Source: Imperialibacter sp963977595 (GTDB taxonomy: Bacteria > Bacteroidota > Bacteroidia > Cytophagales > Cyclobacteriaceae). Taken from it: a DNA stretch of 64,000 bases. Under the pieces are notes generated by a model. That model saw only the letters and a program-made list of their open reading frames with translations, did not search any database and was not told where the DNA came from. Each line of letters begins with the position of its first letter. Within the stretch, counting starts at the first letter, position 1. Shown here in pieces: positions 25,456 through 33,552 of this stretch. Where the stretch lies: positions 248,001 to 312,000 of the forward strand of contig NZ_CP180355.1 in the NCBI RefSeq assembly GCF_048007035.1, read 5' to 3'. The position numbers and the translations under genes are program-made.

Positions 25456-25672
25456 GCCACCCTCTCCAGACCAACGTCATGCCAATTGCGAGGGACGAGC
25501 GAGCCGACGTGGAACCCGACGCCGGAACGGCATCCCCCAGGTAATGGCAGTAGGTATGACGAGCTGGGCCGTAAGTCTGGGGGACTTCTCCGCTACGCTG
25601 CGAAGTGACGGCGTGTTATGGAAGCTTTAGCTGTTAGGCGGCATGCGTGAAGCCAGGCCTGAGCACGTGCTA
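25456..25672. repeat. Dispersed repeat copy b (tandem with a)
   Basis: Same family as copy a, spacing about 212 bp. It contains CAACGTCATGCCAATTGCGAG, CGAGCCGACGTGGAACC, GACGCCGGAACGGCATCC, CAGGTAATGGCAGTAGG and GTGACGGCGTGTTATGGA. Ends just before the stop of the following minus-strand hydrolase. Confidence 0.85.
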
Positions 25673-25683
25673 TTCCCCCCAAC

Positions 25684-26553
25684 TCACCGCACCACAAATC
25701 CATGCTTCGCCAAAAACTGGTCGGTTCGCTCCATAATTTCCTCATCGAATAGCGTCGAATACTTTTCATTGTCCAGCCCCAGGTAATGCTTCCTGCCCTT
25801 GTAGGTCACCACCTCAAATTCGTTGTCCTGTGCTTCCGTCTCCCGCTTAAACATATTGACCGTCCAGAAGTTGACCGTGGTATCGTCGAGCCCGTGGAAC
25901 TCGATGGCGGGAGGCATGCCAGGCCTGATGTTGTGCCGGGGCGAAATGGCCCAGATCATGTGGCGCTTTTCGCCCAGCATAAGGTCGCACCAGGCTTCCA
26001 TGGTGTTCACCGTGGACGAATAGAGCAGCATGACGGTAGGCCGGGGACTGATGGCCAGGTTATCGTTGGCCTCGTTGATGGTGTCGCCCAGGGCAGTCAT
26101 GAGGGTGAGCTGCCCTCCTACCGATTGCCCGCCCACGGCGATCATATCGGGGTTGATGTTGAGCCGTTTCGCATTTTCCCTCACCCACCTCACCGCCGAC
26201 CGGGCATCTTTGACGCACTCCACCGGGGTAATCTTTGGATTTGGCCAACTTTCGTCGGCATTGACCGACAGCCGGTACTCAAAAGAGAAAGTCACAAAGC
26301 CTTTTTCGGCATACCTGCGGCAAGCCCCATGAAATTCCTTCGGATGACCAAAGGCCCAGCCTCCGCCGTGGAAAAAAACGATGGCCTGCCGGGGAGACGA
26401 ACTTGCCCCGGCCGGAGTAAATATGTCCACAGTAAGCGCCGTGGAATCAATACGCTTGTATACTTCCTGCGTTGCCGTTACGCCTGCTGGCTGGGAGTAG
26501 CCAACGCAGTGCAGGCTCAGCAACAGGAGGAGAATGTTCAGTTTTCGGCTCAT
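25684..26553 (-). CDS. Exported alpha/beta hydrolase (BD-FAE / carboxylesterase-like)
   Basis: A signal peptide (MSRKLNILLLLLSLHCVGYSQ) precedes a compact alpha/beta hydrolase of about 265 residues. It has the HGGGWAFGHP oxyanion motif, the nucleophile motif GGQSVGGQL (Ser in G-x-S-x-G), Asp in FHGLDDTTVN and His in KGRKHYLGLD. This is the pattern of the BD-FAE/hormone-sensitive lipase type that removes acetyl groups from polysaccharides or splits small esters. ATG 26553 or 26559 are both possible. Flanked on both sides by copies of the dispersed repeat. Confidence 0.88.
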   Translation of the reverse strand: MSRKLNILLLLLSLHCVGYSQPAGVTATQEVYKRIDSTALTVDIFTPAGASSSPRQAIVFFHGGGWAFGHPKEFHGACRRYAEKGFVTFSFEYRLSVNADESWPNPKITPVECVKDARSAVRWVRENAKRLNINPDMIAVGGQSVGGQLTLMTALGDTINEANDNLAISPRPTVMLLYSSTVNTMEAWCDLMLGEKRHMIWAISPRHNIRPGMPPAIEFHGLDDTTVNFWTVNMFKRETEAQDNEFEVVTYKGRKHYLGLDNEKYSTLFDEEIMERTDQFLAKHGFVVR

Positions 26554-26559
26554 GATCAT

Positions 26560-26978
26560 TGGGGGTTAGGTTACACCATGCCTGGTTGGCTTGCTGTGAA
26601 TTTACAATTTGTTGAGGTGAAAGTCGACATGGGGTAGATGGTGGGCGGTGGTGGCTGGAGAAGTGCTACCCTCTCCACACCAACGTCATATCGAATCCCG
26701 AAGGGTGAGATATCCCCCAGGTAATGGCAGTGAGCATTATAAGCTCGGCTGTAGGTCATGGAGATCCCGTTCCACGTCGGCTCCTTTTCACTGCGATGAC
26801 GGCATGTTATCGGGGCTTTGGCGGGAAGGCGGCATAGTTGTGGTAGGCCTGAACACCGTTAATGATACGAGACACGGTCTCGCACCAGCATTCAATGCTA
26901 TTGGCGGGCCTAGCTGCTCGGACTAGCGGGGCGTGTCGGTTTTATCTACACAAGTCGCCGTTTGCACCAAAGGAGTGG
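26560..26978. other. Intergenic region with repeat copy c and short palindromes
   Basis: Contains repeat copy c (26665-26858), then about 120 bp without a gene holding short inverted words (GAGACACGGTCTC). No transcription signals were recognised with confidence. Confidence 0.5.
26665..26858. repeat. Dispersed repeat copy c
   Basis: Contains CTACCCTCTCCACACCAACG, TCATATCGAATCCCGAAGGG, CCCCAGGTAATGGCAGTGAG, AGCTCGGCTGTAGGTCATG, ATGACGGCATGTTATCGGGG and the tail GGCGGCATAGTTGTGGTAGG. Shorter in the first half than copies a and b. Confidence 0.8.
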
Positions 26979-27296
26979 TTAAACCCTTAGAATCTCGGCT
27001 TCTCCGACGACTTTTAGCCCCTCGTGAATCCACCATTTCGTTCCAGTGTTCAAATACTTTTCAATTGATTGCCCGGAAAGAAACTTAACAGTCACTATTT
27101 CTTCGGCTCCCAGTTGTATCCAATCCTTTTCGAAAGAAATTTCTCCAATGTATGTCGATAAAAGTTTTCCATCACCATCATACTCGAAAACATGGTTTGG
27201 TCGATAGCCAGTCTTGATGCCTGATTGGCGCCCACCCTCGTCGGTAGTCTTAAGCCGCAACTTGGCCTGGATTGCTATGAGGTTGCTATTGTTCAT
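26979..27296 (-). CDS. Stand-alone EF-Tu C-terminal-domain-like protein
   Basis: From ATG 27296 the 105-residue protein reads MNNSNLIAIQAKLRLKTTDEGGRQSGIKTGYRPNHVF..., ending KVVGEAEILRV. The pattern KLRLKTTDEGGR...GYRP is that of domain III of EF-Tu/EF1A (beta barrel) without the GTPase part. Short proteins of this kind exist in Bacteroidota and others and are annotated only by fold. The gene is AT-richer than its neighbours and lies between repeat copies c and d, so it may have been acquired. No partner gene is adjacent. Confidence 0.75.
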   Translation of the reverse strand: MNNSNLIAIQAKLRLKTTDEGGRQSGIKTGYRPNHVFEYDGDGKLLSTYIGEISFEKDWIQLGAEEIVTVKFLSGQSIEKYLNTGTKWWIHEGLKVVGEAEILRV

Positions 27297-27496
27297 TATT
27301 CGGATCCGTCGAATCGTCATGCCCACTTACCGTCAACACCTGGCCCGTCAGTGTGGGAGTTTTATGCAGCTGCTTTTTCATTATCAGTTAGCCCCGCCCG
27401 ACTGAACGTCGTTCGGGCGGGCACGCCGATGATAAAATTAACTCTTGTGGCGGATAATCCAAGCGAACTGATAGTTGGCGAATAAGTGTAGGCTGA

Positions 27497-27722
27497 GGAC
27501 ATCCACCGCCACCACACCAGCGTCATGCCGATTGCGAGTCACCCTGAGCTTGTCGAAGGGACGAGCGAGCCGACTTGGAACGGCATCCCCGTGATGGTGG
27601 CAGGAGGTGTTCTGAAAAACACTGCCAGGTCTCGGGGATCTCTCCGCTGCGCTGCGAGATGACGGCGTGTTATCGGGGCTTTGGTGGTAAGGCGGCATAG
27701 TTGAGGCACGGCATGAGCACAT
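27497..27722. repeat. Dispersed repeat copy d
   Basis: Contains ATCCACCGCCACCACACCAG, CGTCATGCCGATTGCGAG, an extra CCCTGAGCTTGTCGAAGGG insertion, GAACGGCATCCCCGTGATGG, GGGGATCTCTCCGCTGCG and GCGAGATGACGGCGTGTTA. The tail is TTGAGGCACGGCATGAGCAC. Confidence 0.85.
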
Positions 27723-27945
27723 CCGCCCTCCCCACACCAACGTCATACTTGACCGCCGGAACAACGTGTAGGCGTGGCCGATTGCGACGAAGGAGCGAGC
27801 CGACGTGGAACCTGACGCCGGAACGGCATCCCCCAGGTAATGGCAGTAAGCAGTTCTAAAACTCTGCCAGGTCGGGGAGATCTCTCACTCCGCTCCGCTA
27901 CGTTTCGATGACGGCGTGGGATGGAGGCTTTGGCGGTTGGGTGAG
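27723..27945. repeat. Dispersed repeat copy e (tandem with d)
   Basis: Contains CGCCCTCCCCACACCAACG, CGACGTGGAACCTGACGCC, GGAACGGCATCCCCCAGGTA, CTCTCACTCCGCTCCGC and TTTCGATGACGGCGTGGGAT. Spacing to copy d is about 218 bp, matching the a-b pair. Confidence 0.85.
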
Positions 27946-27988
27946 TTTTACCCCATCGTCACCCCCCCTTTCGGCAAATAAGAAGTCA

Positions 27989-28020
27989 TTGTGTATATTT
28001 ATCGATCAGCTATAGTTTCG
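27989..28020 (+). promoter_or_regulatory. Putative promoter of the DUF6261 gene
   Basis: TTG at 27989-27991, 21 nt of spacer and TAGTTTCG at 28013-28020 (consensus TAnnTTTG, one change). The ATG follows 8 bp later, so the mRNA leader would be almost absent. Confidence 0.45.
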
Positions 28021-28027
28021 ACTACCT

Positions 28028-28726
28028 ATGATTGACAAAGTTCACATCAACTCGCTGCCCAACAGCGATTTTTCGAAGTTCATGAATGAAGTGCTGGACA
28101 TAGCAGCCAAAAATGATCCGGCCACCCTGAAAGTGCAGAAGCAGGAGGAAAAACTACGGGCAATCATGGGCCAGGCGGATGAGATGTTTCAAGCCAGGGA
28201 GGGGTTTAAGATGGCCGAAAAGCTGGCGATGCTCGATATGCGCCGTGACAGAGCCATTACCGGCATCATTACCTACGTGAACGCCCTCACCTACCATTTT
28301 GATGAGAGCACCGTTCGTCACGCCGAAAAGCTGCACAAGCACTTGGAAGACTACGGCGGAGAGGCCATTGCCCGGGAAAACTACGCTGGCGAAACAGCCT
28401 CTATCAGGAGCATACTGAGAGACTGGGAAACCAAGCCTGCATTGAAAGTGGCCGTAACAGCCCTGAAGCTGGAAGACTGGGCCAAGGCCATGGAGGCCGA
28501 CAACGACGCCTTTGACGAGCAGTATCAGACCCGCACCGGCGAAGCCCCTGCGCCGTCGCCCGACGCACTGCGCACCAAGCGCCTGGAAGCAATAACGGCC
28601 TACTACGAGTTGTGCGAGCATATTGCAGCCTACCACGTGGTGAAAAAAGGCGCCGAGCCTTTCAGCAAAACCGTGAAAGAGCTGAATGCCCTCGTGAGGA
28701 GATACAACAACCTGCCTGCTGGTTGA
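28028..28726 (+). CDS. DUF6261 family protein
   Basis: The 232-residue, helix-rich protein has the order known for DUF6261: INSLPNSDFSKFMNEVLDIAA at the start, RREDRAITGIITYVNALTYHFD-like middle, and ITAYYELCEHIAAYHVVKKG ... FSKTVKELNALVRRYNN at the end. The family is found mainly in Bacteroidota and has no known activity. The protein is soluble and cytosolic by appearance. It is a single gene with its own promoter, next to the dispersed repeats. Confidence 0.85.
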   Translation: MIDKVHINSLPNSDFSKFMNEVLDIAAKNDPATLKVQKQEEKLRAIMGQADEMFQAREGFKMAEKLAMLDMRRDRAITGIITYVNALTYHFDESTVRHAEKLHKHLEDYGGEAIARENYAGETASIRSILRDWETKPALKVAVTALKLEDWAKAMEADNDAFDEQYQTRTGEAPAPSPDALRTKRLEAITAYYELCEHIAAYHVVKKGAEPFSKTVKELNALVRRYNNLPAG

Positions 28727-28879
28727 TGTAGCCAAGGTTGGGGCATGAGACAGCATGTAGTTGTGCGCCTCAATCAAATATCCGTGGAAACCGGGGTCCC
28801 TCACAAATAGCCCTCATTCGAAAAATGTAGTATATTGTTAGGGACTTTGCTGCAACCATCTCCATTTAGACCAGTTGGC

Positions 28880-30067
28880 ATGAGTAACCCTGTCGCAGAC
28901 AAACGATCATACAGGCTCACAAGCATCGACTTTCTGCGAGGCCTGGTCATCGTCATCATGGCCATCGACCATGTCCGTGATTTTTTCCTCACCGGAGGCA
29001 TCCAGGATCCCATGGCCCAACCTGACGTCCCCCTTGCATTGTACCTGACACGCTGGGTTACCCATTTCTGTGCTCCTGTGTTTGTATTCCTTGCCGGCAC
29101 GTCCGTAGGCTTAATGAGCAGCCGCAAATCAAAAGGCGAACTCGGCAGCTTTCTGCTCAAGCGGGGACTCTGGCTCATCTTTGTCGAAGTATTTGTCATC
29201 AACTCCATCGTCTCCTTCCTTAGCCCGGGCATTTTTGGCCTCCCTGGCCTTGTAGTGGTGCTTCAGGTCATCTGGGCCATAGGAGCCAGCATGGTGCTGC
29301 TGGCCGGGGCTCAATTTTTGGGAGTGCGCAAATGCCTGGTGCTGGGTTTGGTGCTGCTGGTCGGGCATCAGCTGCTTGACAATGTGTGGCCGTCTGGAGG
29401 AGCAATTGATGCCTTCTGGGTAGGACTGTACAGGCAGTCGGCGTTTGTGGCCGGGCCTCTATCTTTCATTTTCGTCTATCCACTGATCCCCTGGGTGGGA
29501 ATAATGCTACTGGGCTATGGTACGTCAACCATTTTCGGCAAACCTGGCGCTGAGCGCAAAGCCTATCTGATCAAGGCTGGGCTTATCATGATTGGCTGCT
29601 TTGTTGTGCTGCGCTTTGTGGATGCCTATGGCGACCCCAATCCGTGGGAAAGTCAAGCGCTGGGCTGGAGGGCCACAGTCTTAGATTTTATGAACCTGAC
29701 AAAGTATCCGCCAAGCCTGCTCTTTACCCTGGCCACCCTGGGCCCAATGGCGATTCTGGGAGGCTACGCTGAGAATTTTAAGGGGTGGCTTCACGACACC
29801 CTGGTGATGTTTGGCAGAGTGCCCTTCTTCTTTTACGTGTTGCACTTCGCCCTTATCCATGTGCTCAGCATCTTCTACGGTATGTATCAGGGCTTCGATG
29901 CCTCGCAGTTTTTAACTATTTTCTTTCATTACCCAACAGGCTATGGCACCAATCTCACGGGCGTTTATGTGGTGTGGCTGCTCGTGCTAGTGATGCTCTA
30001 TCCCCTTTGCAAGCTCATGGCCAAAGTAAAGCGGGAAAGAAAAGACTGGTGGCTGAGCTATCTCTAG
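28880..30067 (+). CDS. DUF1624 / heparan-alpha-glucosaminide acetyltransferase-like membrane protein
   Basis: ATG 28880 gives MSNPVADKRSYRLTSIDFLRGLVIVIMAIDHVRDFF, the classic opening with Asp-Phe-x-Arg-Gly and His-x-R used for transacetylation in HGSNAT. About ten membrane helices follow over 395 residues (VTHFCAPVFVFLAGTSVGLM, FVAGPLSFIFVYPLIPWVGIMLLGYG, RVPFFFYVLHFALIHVLS). It likely transfers acyl groups across the inner membrane to an envelope glycan. A start at 28835 adds 15 unlikely residues. Single gene. Confidence 0.88.
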   Translation: MSNPVADKRSYRLTSIDFLRGLVIVIMAIDHVRDFFLTGGIQDPMAQPDVPLALYLTRWVTHFCAPVFVFLAGTSVGLMSSRKSKGELGSFLLKRGLWLIFVEVFVINSIVSFLSPGIFGLPGLVVVLQVIWAIGASMVLLAGAQFLGVRKCLVLGLVLLVGHQLLDNVWPSGGAIDAFWVGLYRQSAFVAGPLSFIFVYPLIPWVGIMLLGYGTSTIFGKPGAERKAYLIKAGLIMIGCFVVLRFVDAYGDPNPWESQALGWRATVLDFMNLTKYPPSLLFTLATLGPMAILGGYAENFKGWLHDTLVMFGRVPFFFYVLHFALIHVLSIFYGMYQGFDASQFLTIFFHYPTGYGTNLTGVYVVWLLVLVMLYPLCKLMAKVKRERKDWWLSYL

Positions 30068-30155
30068 AAGCACTGTAGCTCAGTCAGGCTGAAATCAAAT
30101 CACATAGTCGCACAGCATCACGAGCGTGGTGAGCACCTGGGGAAGCAGGCGCTGG

Positions 30156-30446
30156 CTACATCGGCTCGTAGTCGATCTCCAGAAACTTCTCTACATACTT
30201 TGCCCAGTAGGTTTGCACAAACCTGATGTGGTCAGGGTGCTGGTTGTAGCCTTCGTATGCCTCCATGTTATCAAACTCCATCGACAGCCCATAGTCAAAG
30301 TCGTTCTTCTTGCCTGTTTGGCGCAACGACTCAAACTTGTGAACACCTGGCAGGGATGATAGTTTAGCCGCAGCGGTGAGGAATTCCTTCTCTTCAGGCG
30401 AGCCCTTGGGATACTTTAACCTTAGAACAACGGTATGACGAATCAT
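30156..30446 (-). CDS. Dabb family protein (stress-responsive alpha-beta barrel)
   Basis: The 96-residue protein starts at ATG 30446 (MIRHTVVLRLKYPKGSPEEKEFL), with KLSSLPGVHKFESLRQ, the central FDYGLSMEFDNMEAYEGYNQHPDHIRFVQTYW and a C-terminal FLEIDYEPM. This is the Dabb pattern: a small dimeric ferredoxin-like fold. Its function is unknown in bacteria; some members are polyketide cyclases. Convergent with DUF1624 and divergent from TlpA. Confidence 0.9.
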   Translation of the reverse strand: MIRHTVVLRLKYPKGSPEEKEFLTAAAKLSSLPGVHKFESLRQTGKKNDFDYGLSMEFDNMEAYEGYNQHPDHIRFVQTYWAKYVEKFLEIDYEPM

Positions 30447-30615
30447 AAACGGGGGATTTTGATGCGTGTAAGTCAAGACAACTATACAGGGGGCAAATTA
30501 ACGAAACAAACCATCCAAAATAGACTAACATAGTTCCGGCGACATTGCCTCACTAGGTAAAATAGGCAACCTTTGCCATCTTTGCTCGTCTATTTTTCCA
30601 ACTAAACTGTCAACA

Positions 30616-31104
30616 ATGAGGATTTTACTGGCAATAGCCCTCCTATTTTTAGCTGGCCACTCGCAGGCCCAAACCAAACCCAAAGTGGGTGACCTGGCTC
30701 CGGGCTTTCAGCAGGTAGCCGCCGATGGCAGCATGCTGGAGCTTTCGAGCATCAAAGGTGACCTTATCCTGCTCGACTTCTGGGCGGGGTGGTGCAAACC
30801 CTGCCTGCACACCATCGAAACCATCCTCAATCCGCTTTACAGCAAGTACAGCCGTGAGCAGCTGCAGATTGTGGGTGTGAGCTACGACAAGTCGGCCGAC
30901 AAATGGGAAAAGTCGATGGCCAAGTTCAACGTGCCGTGGCTGCATGTGTACGACGCCGACGACTACGACCTTTACAAAAAGTATGCGATTGAGGTGTTGC
31001 CCACCTACTACCTCGTCGACAGCAAGGGGAAAATTGTGGCCGCCAATGTGCTGTCGGCTGACCTGGCAAAGACGGTGGACGATTATTTTGCGAAGGGGAA
31101 GTGA
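30616..31104 (+). CDS. TlpA/ResA-like thioredoxin-family disulfide reductase
   Basis: A signal peptide (MRILLAIALLFLAGHSQAQ) precedes a thioredoxin fold with the catalytic motif W-C60-K-P-C63 and cis-Pro region EVLPTYYLVDSKGKIVAAN. The segment GDLAPGFQQVAADGSMLELSSIKGDLILLDFWAGWC is typical of TlpA proteins. Located in the periplasm, it probably reduces disulphides in cytochrome apoproteins or other envelope proteins. The 162 residues equal the normal size. A tandem repeat begins 10 bp after the stop. Confidence 0.93.
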   Translation: MRILLAIALLFLAGHSQAQTKPKVGDLAPGFQQVAADGSMLELSSIKGDLILLDFWAGWCKPCLHTIETILNPLYSKYSREQLQIVGVSYDKSADKWEKSMAKFNVPWLHVYDADDYDLYKKYAIEVLPTYYLVDSKGKIVAANVLSADLAKTVDDYFAKGK

Positions 31105-31114
31105 CGCTTCCGTT

Positions 31115-31470
31115 CTGGTTCAAGCGTCCTCACAGCAAATGCATTTACCCTCAACCCTCCAAGGGTTTATCCCTTCCATGGCAGCAAGCTACCATTTATC
31201 CAGAGAGGGGTTAGCCAGAAGCAAACCCTTGGAGGGTTTTTACCATAAGCCTTTACTAAATACGTGTGCGTTGCAGTCGTCCCCTCCTGGTTCAAGCGCC
31301 CTCACAGCAAATGCATTTATCCTCAACCCTCCAGGGGTTTATCCTTTCCACGGCAGCAAGCTACCATTTATCCAGAGAGGGGTTAGCCAGAAGCAAACCC
31401 TTGGAGGGTTTTTACCATAAGCTTTTACTAAATGCGTTTGCCTTGCAGTCGTTCGCTCCTGGTTCAAGCG
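31115..31470. repeat. Two tandem 172-bp repeat copies plus the start of a third
   Basis: Copies begin CTGGTTCAAGCG at 31115, 31287 and 31459 (partial), an exact spacing of 172 bp. Each holds an inverted repeat of 16 bp: AACCCTCCAAGGGTTT at 31153-31168 with AAACCCTTGGAGGGTT at 31223-31238; in copy 2 the arms are 31325-31340 (one change) and 31395-31410. Apparent ORFs across the repeat have no start context and repeat with it. Confidence 0.9.
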
Positions 31471-31670
31471 TCCCGCTTGGACCGTAAAAATTTAAGCGTC
31501 TCGCTTTGCACTAAAGACTTCCGTCTATTGTAGCGGCGAGGCGCAGACATTTCGACACCCACAAGCCTGACCCCGGCCCCGGCCCAGCGGACGCTTGCGG
31601 GATGGAAGGGGGTGTCAGTTGGGTTTTCTGTAAAGCACTTTCAAATAACTGAATAAAGACATCTATCCAA
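31471..31670. other. Non-coding end of the repeat region
   Basis: Continues the repeat with a diverged tail (AAGCGTCCCGCTTGG, AAGCGTCTCGCTTTG, two short imperfect direct repeats) and then GC-rich sequence up to the stop of the M48-like gene. No gene seen. Confidence 0.5.
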
Positions 31671-32786
31671 CTATTTAGCAGCAACCTCCTCCTGTTCAAC
31701 GATTAATTCTTTGTACCATTTGCCCCACTTCTCATTCTTAACAACCAGCGTGAAATATCCGTAAGGAAAGTCAATGCACTTAAAGCCTTTACAATATTTA
31801 GCATTGATTCTTAATTCATGGGTTCCGTTTGAAAGGTGAAGTTCCTTAAAAGGAAGGGAGTAGCTCACTTCATAAGTTTTGCCTGCGTACACCGGCTCAA
31901 TGTATTCCTTCACAAAAAAGACATCTCCAGCATCGTCGCCAAAAATCTGATTTTGATCCCTGAGCCTTTCGTATTTCCCGTTTTTCTTTCGTTCTACCCA
32001 AATCAAGAGGTCGCCGCCGTATAAGCCTTCGGCCTGAAATGAAAAATCTATGCTCGAGCCCTTTCCGATATTGCCTACGTGAGAACCCTCACGGTTAGGC
32101 TCAAAAACATTGACGATCTTACTTTGGATGGTCAGCTCCGGAGTGCCCGCCGACTCGCTTTTCTCCGGCGTTGAATTTTCTTTGGTTCTTGCTTCCAGCC
32201 AGCCCTGGGAAACCGCCTCCAGTCGATCTGCTTTGGGGGGGTACTTCTCGCTGATATAATTTCGTGCGAATGCTTCCATCGCCTCCTCTGCTTCCTGACG
32301 GGACGCCCCCATTTTATACAAAACAGCGCCCGAGAACTTGTCAGCTTCCAGCTCAATGGCATGGTAGCTTCCGGTTCCCAATAGCGTGTGTCCATTGAGG
32401 TGATGGCCCATTTCGTGGGCAATAGCCATTACTTTTGACCAGTCGGTTTTGTTGGTTGAATGAATATTGCCGAGCCAGCTTTGGTTGTAAAAAATGTAGC
32501 GATCGGAGCCTGCCAGCACAGCTTCGGCACGGCTAACGTCGGCTGCTTTGCTGGTAAAGTTTGGTGTGAGTGCCGCTTGGGTAATTATCCACTCCAGCGC
32601 TTGTTCCGATTCCTCGGCATTGTCAAACACCTTGATCTCCTCCCTGTTGGAAGAGCCGGTATTGAAGCGAGTGTCGATGGTAATTTTCTTTTGTGCCTGC
32701 AAATTACCCCCAAACAAAAGGGGCCACAGGGCTACAATAGCAAATGTCCAGCGATAGGTGGTTGGTTGGTTGAGTCGCCTGATCAT
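31671..32786 (-). CDS. Secreted M48-like metalloprotease
   Basis: After a signal peptide (about residues 1-32), the protease core has HEMGHHLNGH (zinc motif H124-E-M-G-H128) and E145-L-E-A-D149 as third-ligand motif. A region YIFYNQSWLGNIHSTNKTDW precedes it. About 220 further residues with a beta-sandwich look (SHVGNIGKGSSIDFSFQAEGL, YEVSYSLPFKELHLSNGTHELRINAKYC) follow. Length is 371. It is not a membrane-type HtpX; it resembles soluble M48 enzymes of Bacteroidota with an accessory domain. Substrates are unknown. Divergent from the NlpC/CHAP-like gene. Confidence 0.85.
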   Translation of the reverse strand: MIRRLNQPTTYRWTFAIVALWPLLFGGNLQAQKKITIDTRFNTGSSNREEIKVFDNAEESEQALEWIITQAALTPNFTSKAADVSRAEAVLAGSDRYIFYNQSWLGNIHSTNKTDWSKVMAIAHEMGHHLNGHTLLGTGSYHAIELEADKFSGAVLYKMGASRQEAEEAMEAFARNYISEKYPPKADRLEAVSQGWLEARTKENSTPEKSESAGTPELTIQSKIVNVFEPNREGSHVGNIGKGSSIDFSFQAEGLYGGDLLIWVERKKNGKYERLRDQNQIFGDDAGDVFFVKEYIEPVYAGKTYEVSYSLPFKELHLSNGTHELRINAKYCKGFKCIDFPYGYFTLVVKNEKWGKWYKELIVEQEEVAAK

Positions 32787-33042
32787 AAGGCCTTAAAATA
32801 ATAGCTAAGGTACAGGTAAAACTCATCAGTCAGGCTATTGTCACTTCTACACAGGGCCAAGCTACGAGTTTTTTGATTGTATTGAAAGTGGGGAAGCCTT
32901 CTCTGCAACATCGAATCTATCGAAAGGCGTCATCGGCTTTGGGCAGTGCGACTTTGGCACAAATCGTTTTTCTTGCCATTGCTCCGAACCAGAATTCTAC
33001 TTTTTGCGTATCTTTCACAGAGCATCTAAAAACAAACCAACT

Positions 33043-33528
33043 ATGAAAAAGCTAGCCCTACTCCTTCTGCTTAGTTCCTTCACTTTCAAAGCAGAGCTGC
33101 CAGAGCTTAATGCTAAAATTATCACCTACCTCGACTCTGTGATGGGCAAAAAGGTGGACAGGGGTGAATGCTGGGATTTGGCGGCAGGTGCGCTGGCCTA
33201 CTCCGGTGCCTACTTCGACCGCAGCAGCATGAAAACCGTGACCATCTACGGTCGTGAGTTGAATTACAAGAAAGAGGAGGTGCTACCAGGTGACCTGATC
33301 CAGTTTGAAAATGTAGAACTCGCCTGGAAAGACGGCAACACCACCTACAAAGAAACCATGGGGCAGCACACCGCTGTAGTGTATAAGGTAAACGGCCCGC
33401 TGAATTATGAGATCGCTCACCAGAACACGGGCCAGTGGGGTAAAAAAGTAGGTGTTAGCAACCTCAACCTGAACAACCTGGCCAAGGGAAAGCTTTGGAT
33501 TTACAGACCGATTAAGGAGAAGGGTTGA
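33043..33528 (+). CDS. Exported cysteine-amidase-like (CHAP/NlpC type) protein
   Basis: ATG 33043 gives MKKLALLLLLSSFTFKAELPELN, a short signal peptide. The mature 145 residues hold GECWDLAAGALA (Cys nucleophile position), GDLIQFENVEL and GQHTAVVYKVNG (His position), in the order of NlpC/P60 and CHAP amidases. These normally cut peptidoglycan peptides; here the surrounding sequence is divergent, so activity is inferred only from the Cys/His pair. Single gene, convergent with the M20 hydrolase, which begins its stop 25 bp downstream. Confidence 0.7.
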   Translation: MKKLALLLLLSSFTFKAELPELNAKIITYLDSVMGKKVDRGECWDLAAGALAYSGAYFDRSSMKTVTIYGRELNYKKEEVLPGDLIQFENVELAWKDGNTTYKETMGQHTAVVYKVNGPLNYEIAHQNTGQWGKKVGVSNLNLNNLAKGKLWIYRPIKEKG

Positions 33529-33552
33529 GCCAGACCCTGGCATTTGCCTCCG

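Larger units (their letters stand above)
27297..28027. other. Intergenic region with repeats d and e and a GC-rich hairpin
   Basis: Starts with about 200 bp lacking a supported gene. At 27391-27422 there is a hairpin CCGCCCGA / TCGGGCGG with an 11-nt loop. Two tandem repeat copies follow (27497-27945). A promoter for the DUF6261 gene stands at the end (27989-28020). Confidence 0.6.

Noticed and set aside
25786..26637. A 283-codon ORF on the plus strand over the esterase gene
   Set aside because: It is antisense to a clear hydrolase with signal peptide and catalytic motifs, and its sequence shows no domain; a shadow of high-GC codon use.
27391..27422. GC-rich hairpin as an integron attC site
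   Set aside because: It lacks the core sites and the unpaired bases of attC; no integrase is near.
27429..27485. Short ORF MIKLTLVADNPSELIVGE before repeat d
   Set aside because: Only 18 codons and no conserved context; it may be a truncated gene start, but nothing proves it.
30944..31487. ORFs reading ...LNPP...YPFHGSK... across the 172-bp repeats
   Set aside because: The peptide repeats only because the DNA repeats and lacks a start context.
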